A DNA stretch of 36,028 nt from a virus (IMGVR_UViG_3300027498_000009:1-36028), one strand, 5' to 3'. Numbered from the stretch's first letter, positions 1 through 8,938 are shown. Made by a program: numbers and translations. The notes: a model not told the origin generated them from the sequence alone.

Positions 1-531
1 GCTGCTGGTGATGCGATGGAGCAGCCGGTTTACATCCGCGCAAACAGGGTTAATGGCACGCCCAGAACGCCGACGCCAGACACGCCGGCAGTCAGAAAGT
101 CTCTTGCTGATCGACAAATCGACGCGGCTTGGGTGCGTGGGCCAGACGGTCCTGAGCTTCGGGTAGCCAGATCCGACCAAGTTCGCGCAGCCGGGAACGA
201 TGCCGAGGGGCCGGACCTGGCCAGCCGCGCCAATGAGCCAGCGCCGCGAGCAGGCCCACAAGAGCGGCCCGATGCCAATGCCGAAGTGCAGCAGAGTGCA
301 GCACCCCGACAAGCCCCAGACACCCCAGATCAGGCGGACGAGTTTGCCGCGCAGACTGAGCTCATGGCAAACGATCTGATCGCGAGCTCACCCGAGCTCA
401 TGGTGGAGCTCGACGACGGCACCCGAATCACCGCAGCCCAAGCTCTGGCCGACGCAGGCGAAGCCATTGCCACGGCCAAAACCGAAAGCAAAGCCTTTGA
501 TGCTGCGGTGCAGTGTCTACTGAGGACGTAA
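1..531 (+). CDS. C-terminal part of large internal virion protein (5' end outside window)
   Basis: The frame is open from base 1, so this is the end of a longer gene; an internal ATG at 16 is not a convincing start. The visible 176 residues have a long low-complexity Ala/Pro/Asp/Gln-rich linker and then an acidic-alanine C-terminal segment (about residues 120-176) with the pattern DLIASSPELMVEL followed by a helical AQALADAGEAIATA stretch and a final Cys-Leu-Leu. This kind of tail closes many large polyvalent or internal virion proteins of podoviruses. It runs into the next gene with a TAATG junction, implying translational coupling. It is in phase with the gene that leaves the right edge of the window (34109 onwards), so the two may be one gene of a circular genome. 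Exact function unknown; a virion or DNA-ejection role is inferred from position. Confidence 0.6.
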   Translation, partial: AAGDAMEQPVYIRANRVNGTPRTPTPDTPAVRKSLADRQIDAAWVRGPDGPELRVARSDQVRAAGNDAEGPDLASRANEPAPRAGPQERPDANAEVQQSAAPRQAPDTPDQADEFAAQTELMANDLIASSPELMVELDDGTRITAAQALADAGEAIATAKTESKAFDAAVQCLLRT

Positions 532-2939
532 TGAAAGCCCAATGCATTGATGAAGTCCAAAAGGCCATTGGCCGCAGCCTGAACCAAGCGGAGCGCACCG
601 GGATCGAAGATCGAATCTCCGGCCACATGAGACGCAATGCCTACAAGAATCGACAGCAATGGCAGCAGATGAGCCGCGACCAGCGATTGCATCAAGCCGC
701 TAGTGATGCCGCTGCCGAGATCGAAGCAGAGGCAGCTAAGAAAAAGCAGAGGATAGCGTTACAGATTGTGGCTACAGGTCGGATTGTGACCGGGCTTCAA
801 ACTGCCAAAGCCACTGGTAAGCGGCAGGCCCTGGAATTGTTTGAGCATGTTGAGCGAATAGATTTAGATCGCAAAGGTATTGCACATCAATATTTTGGTG
901 ATTTGATTGAGGCGATGGAAGCTATTAATAGCCGATTGTTGGGCTTGATTGAAGATCCGCGCACAGCCCGCGCTGTTATCCAAGAAATATTTGGTGTAGA
1001 CAGTGGCAGTTCGATAGCCAAACAAGCAGCCAAAAGCTGGCTTGATACAGTTGAAGCGATGCGGCAAAGATTTAACCAAGCGGGCGGTGAAATTGGAAAG
1101 CTAGGTTATGGGTATATTCCGCAGCCTCACAATGCCGTGACAATCATGAAAGCGGGCAAACAACAATGGTCTGACGAAACGCTGCCGTTATTAAATCGAA
1201 ATCGTTACGTCCACGCCAATGGGAAAAAACTAAACGATGATGAGATTAAAGAATTTTTGGGGGCGGCGTGGGAAACGCTGGCAACCGATGGTGCTAATCA
1301 AATCCAGCCTGGACAAATTGGTAGATCAATGCTGGCCAAAGCCGACAGCGAACACCGCGAAATTCATTTCAACGGCCCGGATGAGTATCTTGCTTATATG
1401 CGTGCATATGGTCGATCAGGCGTACTAGGAACAATGCAAGCTCACGTAGGCGGGCTGGCCAAAAACATTAGCGCGGTAGAAAACTTTGGCCCCAATCCAG
1501 AAGCGGCATTTCGGGTGGCCTATGACACGATCAGAAAGCAAGCGCTGTCTACTCGGGTGGGGTTGAATGCAGTCGATGTGAAATCATCGTTTAACACTGT
1601 CATGAGCGCTTACGATCACCCGGCAAACGCCACCATCGCCAATGCAGTGCAAGGCGCACGTAACCTGCAAGTCGCCAGCAAACTCGGTGCCGCCGTCCTG
1701 TCATCAGTGACGGACATCGGGACGATTGCGGTCACAGCCCGCTTTCACAAACTGCCCACGCTGCAACTGGTCAGCAATACCATCCGAGCCTTTGGTAAGG
1801 GCGATGCCGAGTTCGCCAACCGAGCGGGCTTGATTGCCGATAGCCTGATCAGTGATATGAATCGCTGGGCAGAAGGCAACATCGGGCCAGGGTGGACCAG
1901 CAAAGCAGCACAGGCCACGATGAGACTGTCTCTGATGAACGCCTGGACGGACAGTCTGCGGCGCGGCTTTGGTATGACGATGATGGGCGCAATGGGCAAG
2001 ATCACCCGCGAGGGATGGGATACCTTGGACGCTCAAACGCTCAAACGCATGAAGCGGGCCGGGATCAATGAGGACACCTGGCAGATCTTCCAGCAGGCCA
2101 CACCCGAGCAGCACAACGGGTCGCAGATGTTGACCAAGCAGAGTATTGAAGCGCTGGACATTGACGACCGCGCAAAGAATCAAGCCATCACCCGGCTGCT
2201 CGCGTTCATCACCGACGAGTCAGAATACGCGGTAGTCAATCCTGATCTTATGACACGCACGATTCAGCAGGGCGGCACGCAAAAGGGCACCGCAGCCGGT
2301 GAGATCTGGCGCAGTGCGATGCTGTTCAAATCGTTTCCAATTGCCATGATGTCGCGTCACTGGAATCGAATGCTCAACGATGAGACATTGGCCAGAGGCG
2401 GGCGCATGGAATACGGCGCAATGATGCTGACGAGCTTGATGGTGCTGGGCTACGTGGCCATGAGCGCCAAAGACATCAGCAAAGGCAAAGACCCCAAAGA
2501 CACCAGCGATCCAGCAACCTGGGGCGCGGCGTTTATGCAGGGCGGCGGGCTGGGCATCCTCGGTGATTTTTTCCTGACCGACACCACGCGCTATGGCAAT
2601 AGCATGCTAGCAACCCTGGCAGGCCCACTGGCCAGCACCGCCGAAGATGCGTTTCAACTGACCATCGGTAATGCGCATCAAGTGGCGCGGGGCAATGACC
2701 CGAAAGCCGGGGCCGAGGCGATCCGATTTCTCAAGTCGAATACGCCGCTGGCCAATCTTTGGTACTCACGCGCGGCGATGGATCGCCTGATGCTGCACAA
2801 CCTTCAAGAAATGGCCAGCCCCGGCTATTTGAGGCGCATGGAGCGACGCGCTAAGAAGGATGGCCAGGACTATTGGTGGCGTCCTGGGGAGTCGTCACCA
2901 GCCCGAGCGCCCGATTTTGCGGGGGTTGTGGGACAATAG
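531..2939 (+). CDS. Large internal virion protein (ejection protein-like)
   Basis: The 802-residue protein starts at the ATG overlapping the preceding stop (TAATG); an upstream GTG at 513 is in frame but less likely. The N-terminal 100 residues are charged and helical. The middle has the pattern GYIPQPHNAVTIMKAG...W...LPLLNRNRYVHANGK (about residues 190-230), which recurs in large structural proteins encoded next to terminase in BPP-1-like podoviruses. The C-terminal third has Gly/Ala-rich hydrophobic helices (for example AAVLSSVTDIGTIAV and MMLTSLMVLGYVAMSA) that could insert in a membrane. No enzymatic motif was found. From its size, position before the terminase genes and amphipathic C-terminus I infer that it is carried in the capsid and released during DNA ejection. 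Confidence 0.65.
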   Translation: MKAQCIDEVQKAIGRSLNQAERTGIEDRISGHMRRNAYKNRQQWQQMSRDQRLHQAASDAAAEIEAEAAKKKQRIALQIVATGRIVTGLQTAKATGKRQALELFEHVERIDLDRKGIAHQYFGDLIEAMEAINSRLLGLIEDPRTARAVIQEIFGVDSGSSIAKQAAKSWLDTVEAMRQRFNQAGGEIGKLGYGYIPQPHNAVTIMKAGKQQWSDETLPLLNRNRYVHANGKKLNDDEIKEFLGAAWETLATDGANQIQPGQIGRSMLAKADSEHREIHFNGPDEYLAYMRAYGRSGVLGTMQAHVGGLAKNISAVENFGPNPEAAFRVAYDTIRKQALSTRVGLNAVDVKSSFNTVMSAYDHPANATIANAVQGARNLQVASKLGAAVLSSVTDIGTIAVTARFHKLPTLQLVSNTIRAFGKGDAEFANRAGLIADSLISDMNRWAEGNIGPGWTSKAAQATMRLSLMNAWTDSLRRGFGMTMMGAMGKITREGWDTLDAQTLKRMKRAGINEDTWQIFQQATPEQHNGSQMLTKQSIEALDIDDRAKNQAITRLLAFITDESEYAVVNPDLMTRTIQQGGTQKGTAAGEIWRSAMLFKSFPIAMMSRHWNRMLNDETLARGGRMEYGAMMLTSLMVLGYVAMSAKDISKGKDPKDTSDPATWGAAFMQGGGLGILGDFFLTDTTRYGNSMLATLAGPLASTAEDAFQLTIGNAHQVARGNDPKAGAEAIRFLKSNTPLANLWYSRAAMDRLMLHNLQEMASPGYLRRMERRAKKDGQDYWWRPGESSPARAPDFAGVVGQ

Positions 2940-2944
2940 CGCCC

Positions 2945-3310
2945 ATGCGGGCAGATCAATTTGAAAAATTAGTTGAGCTACAAGAGACCCTGATGGACGT
3001 TTTTCTGGCTGAGGTCAAGCCGGATGAATGGCCAGGGGCGGGGATTCACATTCGCGAAATGTCCGCGCCCCAGCGTGGTGATCGCCTCTGGTGTAAGAAG
3101 AACGCCAGCCACACGCTGTCCCTTGTCACAAAACTCAGTCAGATCATCGTCACTGAACGTCGCGTAGTGGCGGGTGATCCAACGTTGCCGGACGACGATA
3201 GCATTCAATCAGAGGCCGACATTCAATCGACTGAGGACCGCATGATTGATGACTACGAGGCGTTAGCGACTGACACGATCAGACACCTTGTCAAGCGAAG
3301 CCGGGAGTAA
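2945..3310 (+). CDS. Candidate small terminase subunit / conserved phage protein
   Basis: This 121-residue acidic protein sits directly before the large terminase and overlaps it by 23 bases. The ATG at 2945 begins the product MRADQFEKL; an in-frame GTG further upstream lies inside the previous gene. Visible conserved-looking block: DEWPGAGIHI...RGDRLWCKKNASHTLSLVTKL (about residues 27-65), then an acidic C-terminal half. A small protein with an RGDR-W-KKNA-TL block occurs before terminase in related podoviruses as I recall, and position suggests the DNA-recognition (small) subunit of the packaging motor. I see no clear helix-turn-helix, so the TerS role is inference. Confidence 0.55.
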   Translation: MRADQFEKLVELQETLMDVFLAEVKPDEWPGAGIHIREMSAPQRGDRLWCKKNASHTLSLVTKLSQIIVTERRVVAGDPTLPDDDSIQSEADIQSTEDRMIDDYEALATDTIRHLVKRSRE

Positions 3311-4949
3311 TCGCAGGCCGGTTTCGTTTCTGGCTTTCTATTTGCAGTGGGCCAAAATCCAGGGCTGGAAAGTTCCGGCTGTACACGTTGAGCTGTGCGT
3401 GTGGCTGGAAGAAAACCGACACGAACCGCTGCTACTGATTCAGATGTTTCGCGGATCTTCAAAGTCCACGACCGTCTCAATCTTTGAAGCCTGGGAGTTA
3501 CGCGCAAACCACCGCGAGGTAATGCAGATCTGGGGCGCTGACAAAACCGTTGCCGCCAAGATGAGTCGATACACGCGGCATGTGCTGGCGCGGCATCCGA
3601 TGTGCGATGGCATGATTGATCCACGAGCGCCAAAGAATGCGTTCTTTGTAAATGGCCACACCGATGCGCGTAACCCGTCAATGGAAGCCATCGGGATTGA
3701 TCAGAACGCCACGGGCTCACGGTCAACCTGCACGATCTTTGATGACATCGAAGTACCAAAGAACATTCGCACCGAGGCCAAACGCGAAGGGCTGCGGGAC
3801 AAGACGGCAGAGGCCATTCACATCCTTGTGCCCAAAGGACGGCGGCGCTACATCGGCACCCCGCACACGCACGACACCATCTATCAAGAGGTGGCCGACG
3901 AAGGCGCAAAGCAATTCATCCGCCCTTTGTTCAGCCATCACAAGCGATGCCGCGAATCGACGCACCTCAAGCGCTTCGCGTTTCCGTTCAAGCCGAATGC
4001 TGATGGCCTGTACGTGTTCATTGGCCACGGCAAGAAAGCGCGATTACTGATTGAGGGGCGCGACTACAAGCGCGTGGGTCAGGCGATTGAATTCGCTAAG
4101 CCGCCGATGGCAGAGATTGACATCTACGCGGGCAACATCTGGCCGGAGCGCTTCGACCGGGCTGACTTGTTGATTCGGCGCAAAGCCTGCCGCACGATCA
4201 ACACGTGGGACAGCCAATACCAGCTCAAGGCCAAAGCGATCACGGCCACCAGGCTCGACCCTGACCGCATGACTGTCTACGATGTTGAGCCCAACGTGGT
4301 CATTCGCAACCGCACCCCCGTCATGATGCTGGGCAAGGCTCGCATTGCTGGATTCATGGCGTGGTGGGATGTGTCGCTGGGCAAGGTCAAGTCCGACGCT
4401 AGCGCTTTGTCAATTGTCTTAGCTGACTACGAAGGGCGGCTGTACTGGCATCGAGCCGTTGCATTGACGGGTGATCTGGAAGTGATCGACGAGCGCAACA
4501 AAAAGCTAGTTGACGGCCAGGTGTATCAACTGATCGAAACGCTGCGGCAATGCCATATCCATCATGTGCATATCGAAGTGAATGGGCCAGGTGGATTCGT
4601 CCCCGCTATTGCTCGCAAGCACTGCAAGCCGGTAGGCATTACGGTCGGGGAAAAGTTCAGCAGCACGAACAAGCAGGCGCGGATACTTGATGCTTTCGAG
4701 CCACCGCTAAAGTCTCGGTTCATCTGGTGCCATGAGTCGGTGAAAGAGTCGCCCGCCTACGAGCAGATGCGGGGGTTTGATCCTAAGCAACGGGATCAGC
4801 CTGATGATTACCTTGACTCGGGGGCGGGGGCGATACTTGAAACGCCGATCAGGTTAGAGCGCATTGTTCAGACCGAAGTCGCGGCGGCGCAGATGGTGGT
4901 TAAGACGCAGAGAGGAAATCAGAATGCTAGTGTTCAGATGGACGATTAG
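3288..4949 (+). CDS. terL: Terminase large subunit (DNA-packaging ATPase/nuclease)
   Basis: The packaging motor pumps DNA into proheads and cuts concatemers. ATPase: a Walker A-like FRGSSKST at residues 54-61, of the T7 gp19 type, and a Walker B TIFDDIE around 149-155. Nuclease half: an aspartate in AWWDVSLG (about D361) and another in KSDASAL (about D370), with a further acidic cluster near the C-terminus (QPDDYLDSGAG), consistent with an RNase H-fold nuclease. Length (553 residues) suits this family. The start is uncertain: the listed TTG at 3288 lies inside the preceding gene, and conserved sequence begins only around FLAFYLQWAK (residue 14). The 3' end overlaps by 23 bases the last gene of the opposing early operon. 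Confidence 0.93.
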   Translation: MSSEAGSNRRPVSFLAFYLQWAKIQGWKVPAVHVELCVWLEENRHEPLLLIQMFRGSSKSTTVSIFEAWELRANHREVMQIWGADKTVAAKMSRYTRHVLARHPMCDGMIDPRAPKNAFFVNGHTDARNPSMEAIGIDQNATGSRSTCTIFDDIEVPKNIRTEAKREGLRDKTAEAIHILVPKGRRRYIGTPHTHDTIYQEVADEGAKQFIRPLFSHHKRCRESTHLKRFAFPFKPNADGLYVFIGHGKKARLLIEGRDYKRVGQAIEFAKPPMAEIDIYAGNIWPERFDRADLLIRRKACRTINTWDSQYQLKAKAITATRLDPDRMTVYDVEPNVVIRNRTPVMMLGKARIAGFMAWWDVSLGKVKSDASALSIVLADYEGRLYWHRAVALTGDLEVIDERNKKLVDGQVYQLIETLRQCHIHHVHIEVNGPGGFVPAIARKHCKPVGITVGEKFSSTNKQARILDAFEPPLKSRFIWCHESVKESPAYEQMRGFDPKQRDQPDDYLDSGAGAILETPIRLERIVQTEVAAAQMVVKTQRGNQNASVQMDD

Positions 4950-5208
4950 CGGGAATTAAAGCGCGGATAGATTTGGCGGCTGTATCAAGCCCTGAGTTGT
5001 GGCCTGCCGCCAAATTAATGCAATGAAGCGAATCGGGAATAATTTTTGATTCACATTCTTCTGCTGCTCGCTCAAACGCAAGACGAATCAACTCGGTTGA
5101 GAATGCCCATCCCTCCGGAGTCGTGTCGTCAACGTCAATATCACCATAAGGTGAAATCGCTCCAACAGCTCGCGCGACAATGTCGTGAATTTCTTGTTCA
5201 TCCATCAC
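4927..5208 (-). CDS. Small hypothetical phage protein (end of early leftward operon)
   Basis: A 93-residue acidic, mostly helical protein. The C-terminus contains AAKSIRALIP, a short pattern that often ends small phage proteins of unknown function. Its ATG overlaps the stop of the upstream lipoprotein gene (ATGA, 4 bases), so it is translated as part of the leftward operon. Its last 23 bases overlap the 3' end of the terminase gene on the other strand. Function not recognised. Confidence 0.7.
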   Translation of the reverse strand: MMDEQEIHDIVARAVGAISPYGDIDVDDTTPEGWAFSTELIRLAFERAAEECESKIIPDSLHCINLAAGHNSGLDTAAKSIRALIPANRPSEH

Positions 5209-5789
5209 CGATTCCTTATCCCTTCAACATCATTAGCCGCAACACCACAGGCCACAAACAGATCGCGCTCGGAGCCATGAATAGCCCAGCCCACAATCTC
5301 GCCGTTCCTGTCGAGCGTCGTCCATGTTTGTTCGCTGCCTGACTCGTTCAACCACCACGAGTAGGTGACGCCAGACCCATGCAGTTCAATGATGGCAGTG
5401 GCCGGGTTAGTGTCATAGGTGAAGTCTGAGCCACCGATACCCAAGTCAAAGTTTGTCGTCTGCTGCTCGGCATAGACAATCAGAAAACGCGGCAATGAGC
5501 CGTTGTTTCCGCGAACGCAATCGAGCGTGGCCGACATATTGTCTACTAGCTGCGGGTACGTTGGCTCAGGCTCGGCAGGCGCGACGATCACGGGCTCAGG
5601 CGAACCAACCACAGGGGCCGGTGCTGGCTGCTGGCGCTGCTCTGGTGCTGGCTGTGACGGCTGCGCCGGTTCTACTGCGGGTTGCTCGTCGCGCTGCGCT
5701 GAGTCGGTGGATGTCGGGGCGACTGATTCGCCACCGCCACCGCAGGCGGCTAAGAGTAAGGCGAGAAGTAAAGGGGTAATGGTTTTCAT
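5205..5789 (-). CDS. Phage-encoded lipoprotein, candidate superinfection-exclusion factor
   Basis: The 194-residue product begins MKTITPLLLALLLAAC: a positively charged N-terminus, a hydrophobic core and the lipobox L-A-A-C with the lipidated Cys at residue 16. Position +2 is Gly, not Asp, so outer-membrane sorting is expected. A long Pro/Ala/Gln-rich tether (about residues 28-80) leads to a globular domain of about 110 residues with two cysteines (about 91 and 181). The RBS is GGAG seven bases before the ATG. It is in the early operon, not the lysis block, which argues against a spanin. Small lipoproteins made early by phages (Cor, Llp) can block receptors against further infection; that role here is inference, since no sequence similarity to these was recognised. 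Confidence 0.8.
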   Translation of the reverse strand: MKTITPLLLALLLAACGGGGESVAPTSTDSAQRDEQPAVEPAQPSQPAPEQRQQPAPAPVVGSPEPVIVAPAEPEPTYPQLVDNMSATLDCVRGNNGSLPRFLIVYAEQQTTNFDLGIGGSDFTYDTNPATAIIELHGSGVTYSWWLNESGSEQTWTTLDRNGEIVGWAIHGSERDLFVACGVAANDVEGIRNR

Positions 5790-5977
5790 GGTGACTCCGG
5801 CAAATCAATAGAAACAAGATCCTGAAGCTCGGCATTCATTGAAACGAATACGCGACCGTCTTTTGTGGTGAAGTTTGCGGCGGGCAAAAAATCAGCCAAT
5901 AGCGCTTCAATCTCCGCGCTGTTCAGGTGTGGCAATTGCTCTTGCGCGGTTCGCAATTCTTGGGGGGTTAGTCTCAT
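5786..5977 (-). CDS. Small hypothetical protein
   Basis: A 63-residue protein beginning MRLTPQELRTAQ. It is rich in helices (EIEALLADFLPAANF) with an acidic C-terminus. Start and stop overlap the neighbouring genes by four bases on both sides (ATGA), which supports it as a genuine, translationally coupled member of the leftward operon. No function recognised. Confidence 0.65.
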   Translation of the reverse strand: MRLTPQELRTAQEQLPHLNSAEIEALLADFLPAANFTTKDGRVFVSMNAELQDLVSIDLPESP

Positions 5978-6123
5978 GATTGTTTGCCGTCTAACAATTC
6001 TTGCAAAATCATGATTGCTTCATCAACTGCCTGCCGACTAACTTTGCAATAGGTGCCGTCCATGTCGGTTTGCTCTTGGTTTTTCAGGGCGTTTATCAAG
6101 TCTTGTGTGACGTCAGGAATCAT
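5974..6123 (-). CDS. Small hypothetical protein, 49 residues
   Basis: I place the start at the ATG at 6123 (MIPDVTQDL) because GGAG lies seven bases upstream; a longer form from 6186 would have no RBS and an implausible hydrophobic leader. The product is a charged helical protein ending ILQELLDGKQS. Its stop overlaps the next start by four bases. Function unknown. Confidence 0.6.
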   Translation of the reverse strand: MIPDVTQDLINALKNQEQTDMDGTYCKVSRQAVDEAIMILQELLDGKQS

Positions 6124-6141
6124 TTTAATCTCCGGGTAAGT

Positions 6142-6193
6142 GCTAGCGATCACAACTAGCAACACGGTTTTCTGCACCCAACACATATTGGGT
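6142..6193 (-). other. Two hairpins in the leader between two early genes
   Basis: On the leftward transcript, ACCCAA-N6-TTGGGT (6176-6193, six perfect pairs) is followed by GCTAG-N9-CTAGC (6142-6160, five perfect pairs). There is no T-tract, so neither is a good intrinsic terminator. They could be processing or stability elements in this unusually long (96 base) gap of an otherwise overlapping operon. Confidence 0.35.
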
Positions 6194-6219
6194 TTGTACC
6201 CTCCGCTCAGGCCGGAAAC

Positions 6220-6867
6220 TTATTGAAGCGGCGGCGTTGCGTCTTTAGCCGATGTTTTTTTGCCAAAGAATGGCACTACTTTTTTGTCGCTTGCTTTGGC
6301 GTCATCGTTCACGCCATCCTCGTCAAACATATCTTTCTGCGCGGCTTCGACGGTGATGGTTGTTTCGCCACCACTCCAAATGCCGAGCAACTTTTGCGCG
6401 TCTTTCTTTTCAAACACTGACTGCACTCTAAACGTGATCACGCAATAGCCCGCGTCCTTTGGCTCGACTCTAAACTTGTTGACCTTCGCCGTAGAAAACT
6501 CTAACTGGCTTTCACGGCCCCACGGGAAAGTGACCAGCGCACCCTCAAGTTTTTTGGTCAACTCGATAGGCTTGGCAATCTCCCGATACCGCAGGCGGTC
6601 GAGTTTTTCCATGCCCGCAAACTCTTTGACATCCTGATCCGCGTCGGGTTCCTGATCGGTGTACAGCATCGGGATCAACTCGGGATCGAATTTGCCAAGC
6701 AGCGCATTGCTGCCTTGAATCTCAATCGTAAGGTCACACGCGGGCTTTAATTCTTTTCCGTGCTTCTCGAAACGCAGATTACAATGCGTCACCTTGCAAT
6801 TCTGTTGATCGTAGCCAAACGGTACGGGTTCGGCGGTCTTTTTCTTTGCGGGTTTCTTGCTGGCCAT
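6220..6867 (-). CDS. Conserved phage protein of recombination operon
   Basis: A 215-residue protein starting MASKKPAKKK, with a Lys-rich N-terminal tail, a central domain of alternating beta-like strands (about residues 20-165: TIEIQGSN, ALVTFPWGRES, YCVITFRVQSVF) and a Lys/Asp-rich disordered C-terminus. I recognise the general type from phage recombination operons but know no assigned function. The basic N-terminus and acidic C-terminal tail resemble single-strand DNA-binding proteins in outline, which is only a suggestion. It follows the coiled-coil gene by six bases, so the two are co-translated. Confidence 0.7.
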   Translation of the reverse strand: MASKKPAKKKTAEPVPFGYDQQNCKVTHCNLRFEKHGKELKPACDLTIEIQGSNALLGKFDPELIPMLYTDQEPDADQDVKEFAGMEKLDRLRYREIAKPIELTKKLEGALVTFPWGRESQLEFSTAKVNKFRVEPKDAGYCVITFRVQSVFEKKDAQKLLGIWSGGETTITVEAAQKDMFDEDGVNDDAKASDKKVVPFFGKKTSAKDATPPLQ

Positions 6868-6873
6868 TTTGGG

Positions 6874-7977
6874 TTAGTCCTTTTGATGGGTTACGGTATC
6901 AATGATCGCTTGCGCGGCTGCTTTGATGGCATCGGCTGGCTTGCCGTCGATCACCATCACTGCCAGATCATAACCAGCCTCACCGACAGATGCTAACTTT
7001 TGCGCTCGTGCAAGTTCGGCCAGTCGTTTCTGTTCGGCCTTCATTCTGGCCTTCTCAGCCGCTGCTTCTGCTTTGGCCTGCTTGTCCCGTTCAGCTTGTG
7101 CTTCTGCTTCGTGCTTGGCAGCTTCGGCCCGATCAATTTCGGCTTGCCGTTCATCTTCCTGGCGCTGCTTCTCGGCTTCAATGGCTGCGCGTTCTTGCTC
7201 AAGTTTGGCGGCTTCGGCATCTTGCTTTGCTTGAACCTCGGCAGCAGCTTGCTCTGCGGCTTCCTTTTCGGCCTGGGCTTTGGCTTCCATCGCTTCAAAC
7301 TTTGCCAGCAGCGCCTGTTTTTCTTCGGCATCTTTGGCGCGTTGGGCGTTCAGTGCTTCGCGTTCAAGCCTGACGGCTTCGGCGGCTTGCTCAGATTCGA
7401 GCGTACTGGCGTGCATTGTCTTTAGGCGATCAATAACAGAGTCCTGTACAGCTTTGGCCTTGTCTGCAAACTCATCGTAGCTATCACCCACGACCACGCC
7501 CGCGAGCTTGTCAATGGTTGACTGAATAGCATTAGAAGGTGCTCCGACCATTTGCTCTGCCAGTCCCCGCATAGACTCGATACGCCCTTCAATTTCTTTG
7601 ACGCGCTCAAGTTCAGCGACGCGGGCGGCCTCACGTTCGCGGGCTTTGCGTTCTTCAACTGCTTTGATGTCAGCATCAACCGGCTTTTCAATGGCTTTGA
7701 TAGCGTCGATAAGTTTGGTGTAGTCCGCGTTGAGTGCATCAAGCGCTTGCTGGTGAGGGGCTTTCAGATCTTTGGAAGCTTTGCCTAGCGTTGTGCGCAG
7801 TGTCACGCATTGCTTACGAAAAGCGCGAGCCTCTTTGTCGCCCTCGGTTGTATCGAGATCCCAATTAGCTGTCTTGACAATTTCGCGCAATGTAGACAGG
7901 CCCGCTTCGATTGGGTTATAGCCTGCAATTTCGGTGATGCGTTCAACCTTTTCGACTTTGGTTTGTTCGACGCTCAT
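6874..7977 (-). CDS. Coiled-coil accessory protein of the recombination operon
   Basis: A 367-residue protein with an N-terminal helical region (residues 1-100) and an uninterrupted Ala/Glu/Lys/Gln-rich coiled coil from about 105 to 330, with a small C-terminal globular end (VGEAGYDLAVMVIDGKPADAIKAAA). The N-terminal part, with KQCVTLRTTLGKASKDLKAPHQQ, resembles the DUF1351-type proteins that accompany phage RecT/Bet. RBS AGAGG is before the ATG. Role: probably assists the annealase/exonuclease pair; this is inferred from gene order. Confidence 0.7.
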   Translation of the reverse strand: MSVEQTKVEKVERITEIAGYNPIEAGLSTLREIVKTANWDLDTTEGDKEARAFRKQCVTLRTTLGKASKDLKAPHQQALDALNADYTKLIDAIKAIEKPVDADIKAVEERKAREREAARVAELERVKEIEGRIESMRGLAEQMVGAPSNAIQSTIDKLAGVVVGDSYDEFADKAKAVQDSVIDRLKTMHASTLESEQAAEAVRLEREALNAQRAKDAEEKQALLAKFEAMEAKAQAEKEAAEQAAAEVQAKQDAEAAKLEQERAAIEAEKQRQEDERQAEIDRAEAAKHEAEAQAERDKQAKAEAAAEKARMKAEQKRLAELARAQKLASVGEAGYDLAVMVIDGKPADAIKAAAQAIIDTVTHQKD

Positions 7978-8065
7978 TTGATCCTCTGTGGTTATAAGTT
8001 AATGGCCGGATCGCACGGCCCTCTGGTTTCAGTCGTCGGAGTAGTCCTGCCAGATCAGGGGGTGG

Positions 8066-8938
8066 TCAATCTTCGCCGCGTTCCATAGCCCGCTCACGCT
8101 CGTTATACCGCGCTGTGAGCTTCGCCTGCTCGTCCGGATCAACGACTAGCCGAATCATTTCGCCCGCAACTTCCAGAACATCGAGCGCGTCCGAGTTGTT
8201 GATCTTTTTTAGTACTTGCGCGTAAGACATGGCGTTGCCGTCATCGTCGGCGGGGGTTTGCTGGTCTGCTTCGGATTGAATCTCGTCGGCTGGCGTCTCG
8301 TCGGTTAACTGCTTGCCGTTGATTTTCATGTTGAGCTGGTCAATCTCTTCGACGCCAGTAGCAGAGCCAGTCACCTCAGCGTCAATGATCCGCTCTGCTT
8401 CGTCTTGATCGTAGATGCCAACCAATGAATAAGCGACGCGCGCGCATTGAATCATGGCTTTGTGTCGCAACATGCGGCGCGGCATTTGCGTCCAGGGCTC
8501 AGTGCCGCGTTTGCATTCTTCGTAAAACTCTTTGACGACAGTGGGTCGCGTGCGATCTTTGCGGTAGATCGTGCATGTGATCCAGCGCGGCACCGGAACT
8601 TTTTCGGACATATCCGGGCCGTATTCAAACTCAATGCCATCATGCTCGGGCTGACTGTTGATGATACGAGCCCAGCCGTCAACACCGACCATCGGCACAA
8701 TGTCATTGCCCTTGCCAGGAAAGGCGTAAATCTCTTTGGTAAAGGGGTTAAGCCCGTACTGATCTGCAACGATCAACAGCGCTACCATCTGCTCATCTGA
8801 TACTTCGCTGCCGCCCTTGCCTTTGAATACAGTGTTTTTGAGCGTATTGACCAGATTGCTCTGAGAGACTTTGAATCGCGTGGCCATCTGTGCCAGGGCG
8901 CTGGCGGGTTTGGTTGTAGTCGTGACTTCGTTACTCAT
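8066..8938 (-). CDS. bet: Bet/RecT-family single-strand annealing protein
   Basis: This is a 290-residue homologue of lambda Bet, which binds single-stranded DNA and anneals homologous strands. Diagnostic blocks are ALLIVADQYGLNPFTKEIYAFP, VPMVGVDGWARIIN, and PRRMLRHKAMIQCARVAYSL followed by GIYDQDEAERI. All are nearly identical to the corresponding lambda Bet segments as I remember them. The C-terminal tail is acidic. I chose the ATG at 8938 (MSNEVTTTT) because GGAGAG is 9 bases upstream; a longer frame from 9022 would overlap the exonuclease. It lies 14 bases after the exonuclease gene, the usual partner. Confidence 0.95.
   Translation of the reverse strand: MSNEVTTTTKPASALAQMATRFKVSQSNLVNTLKNTVFKGKGGSEVSDEQMVALLIVADQYGLNPFTKEIYAFPGKGNDIVPMVGVDGWARIINSQPEHDGIEFEYGPDMSEKVPVPRWITCTIYRKDRTRPTVVKEFYEECKRGTEPWTQMPRRMLRHKAMIQCARVAYSLVGIYDQDEAERIIDAEVTGSATGVEEIDQLNMKINGKQLTDETPADEIQSEADQQTPADDDGNAMSYAQVLKKINNSDALDVLEVAGEMIRLVVDPDEQAKLTARYNERERAMERGED

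Noticed and set aside
1704-2183. Minus-strand frame of 159 codons within the internal virion gene
   Set aside because: No RBS, no recognisable domain, and fully inside a well-supported gene.
6990-7425. Long plus-strand frames opposite the coiled-coil gene
   Set aside because: They mirror the Ala/Glu/Lys codons of the coiled coil and have no RBS; shadow frames.
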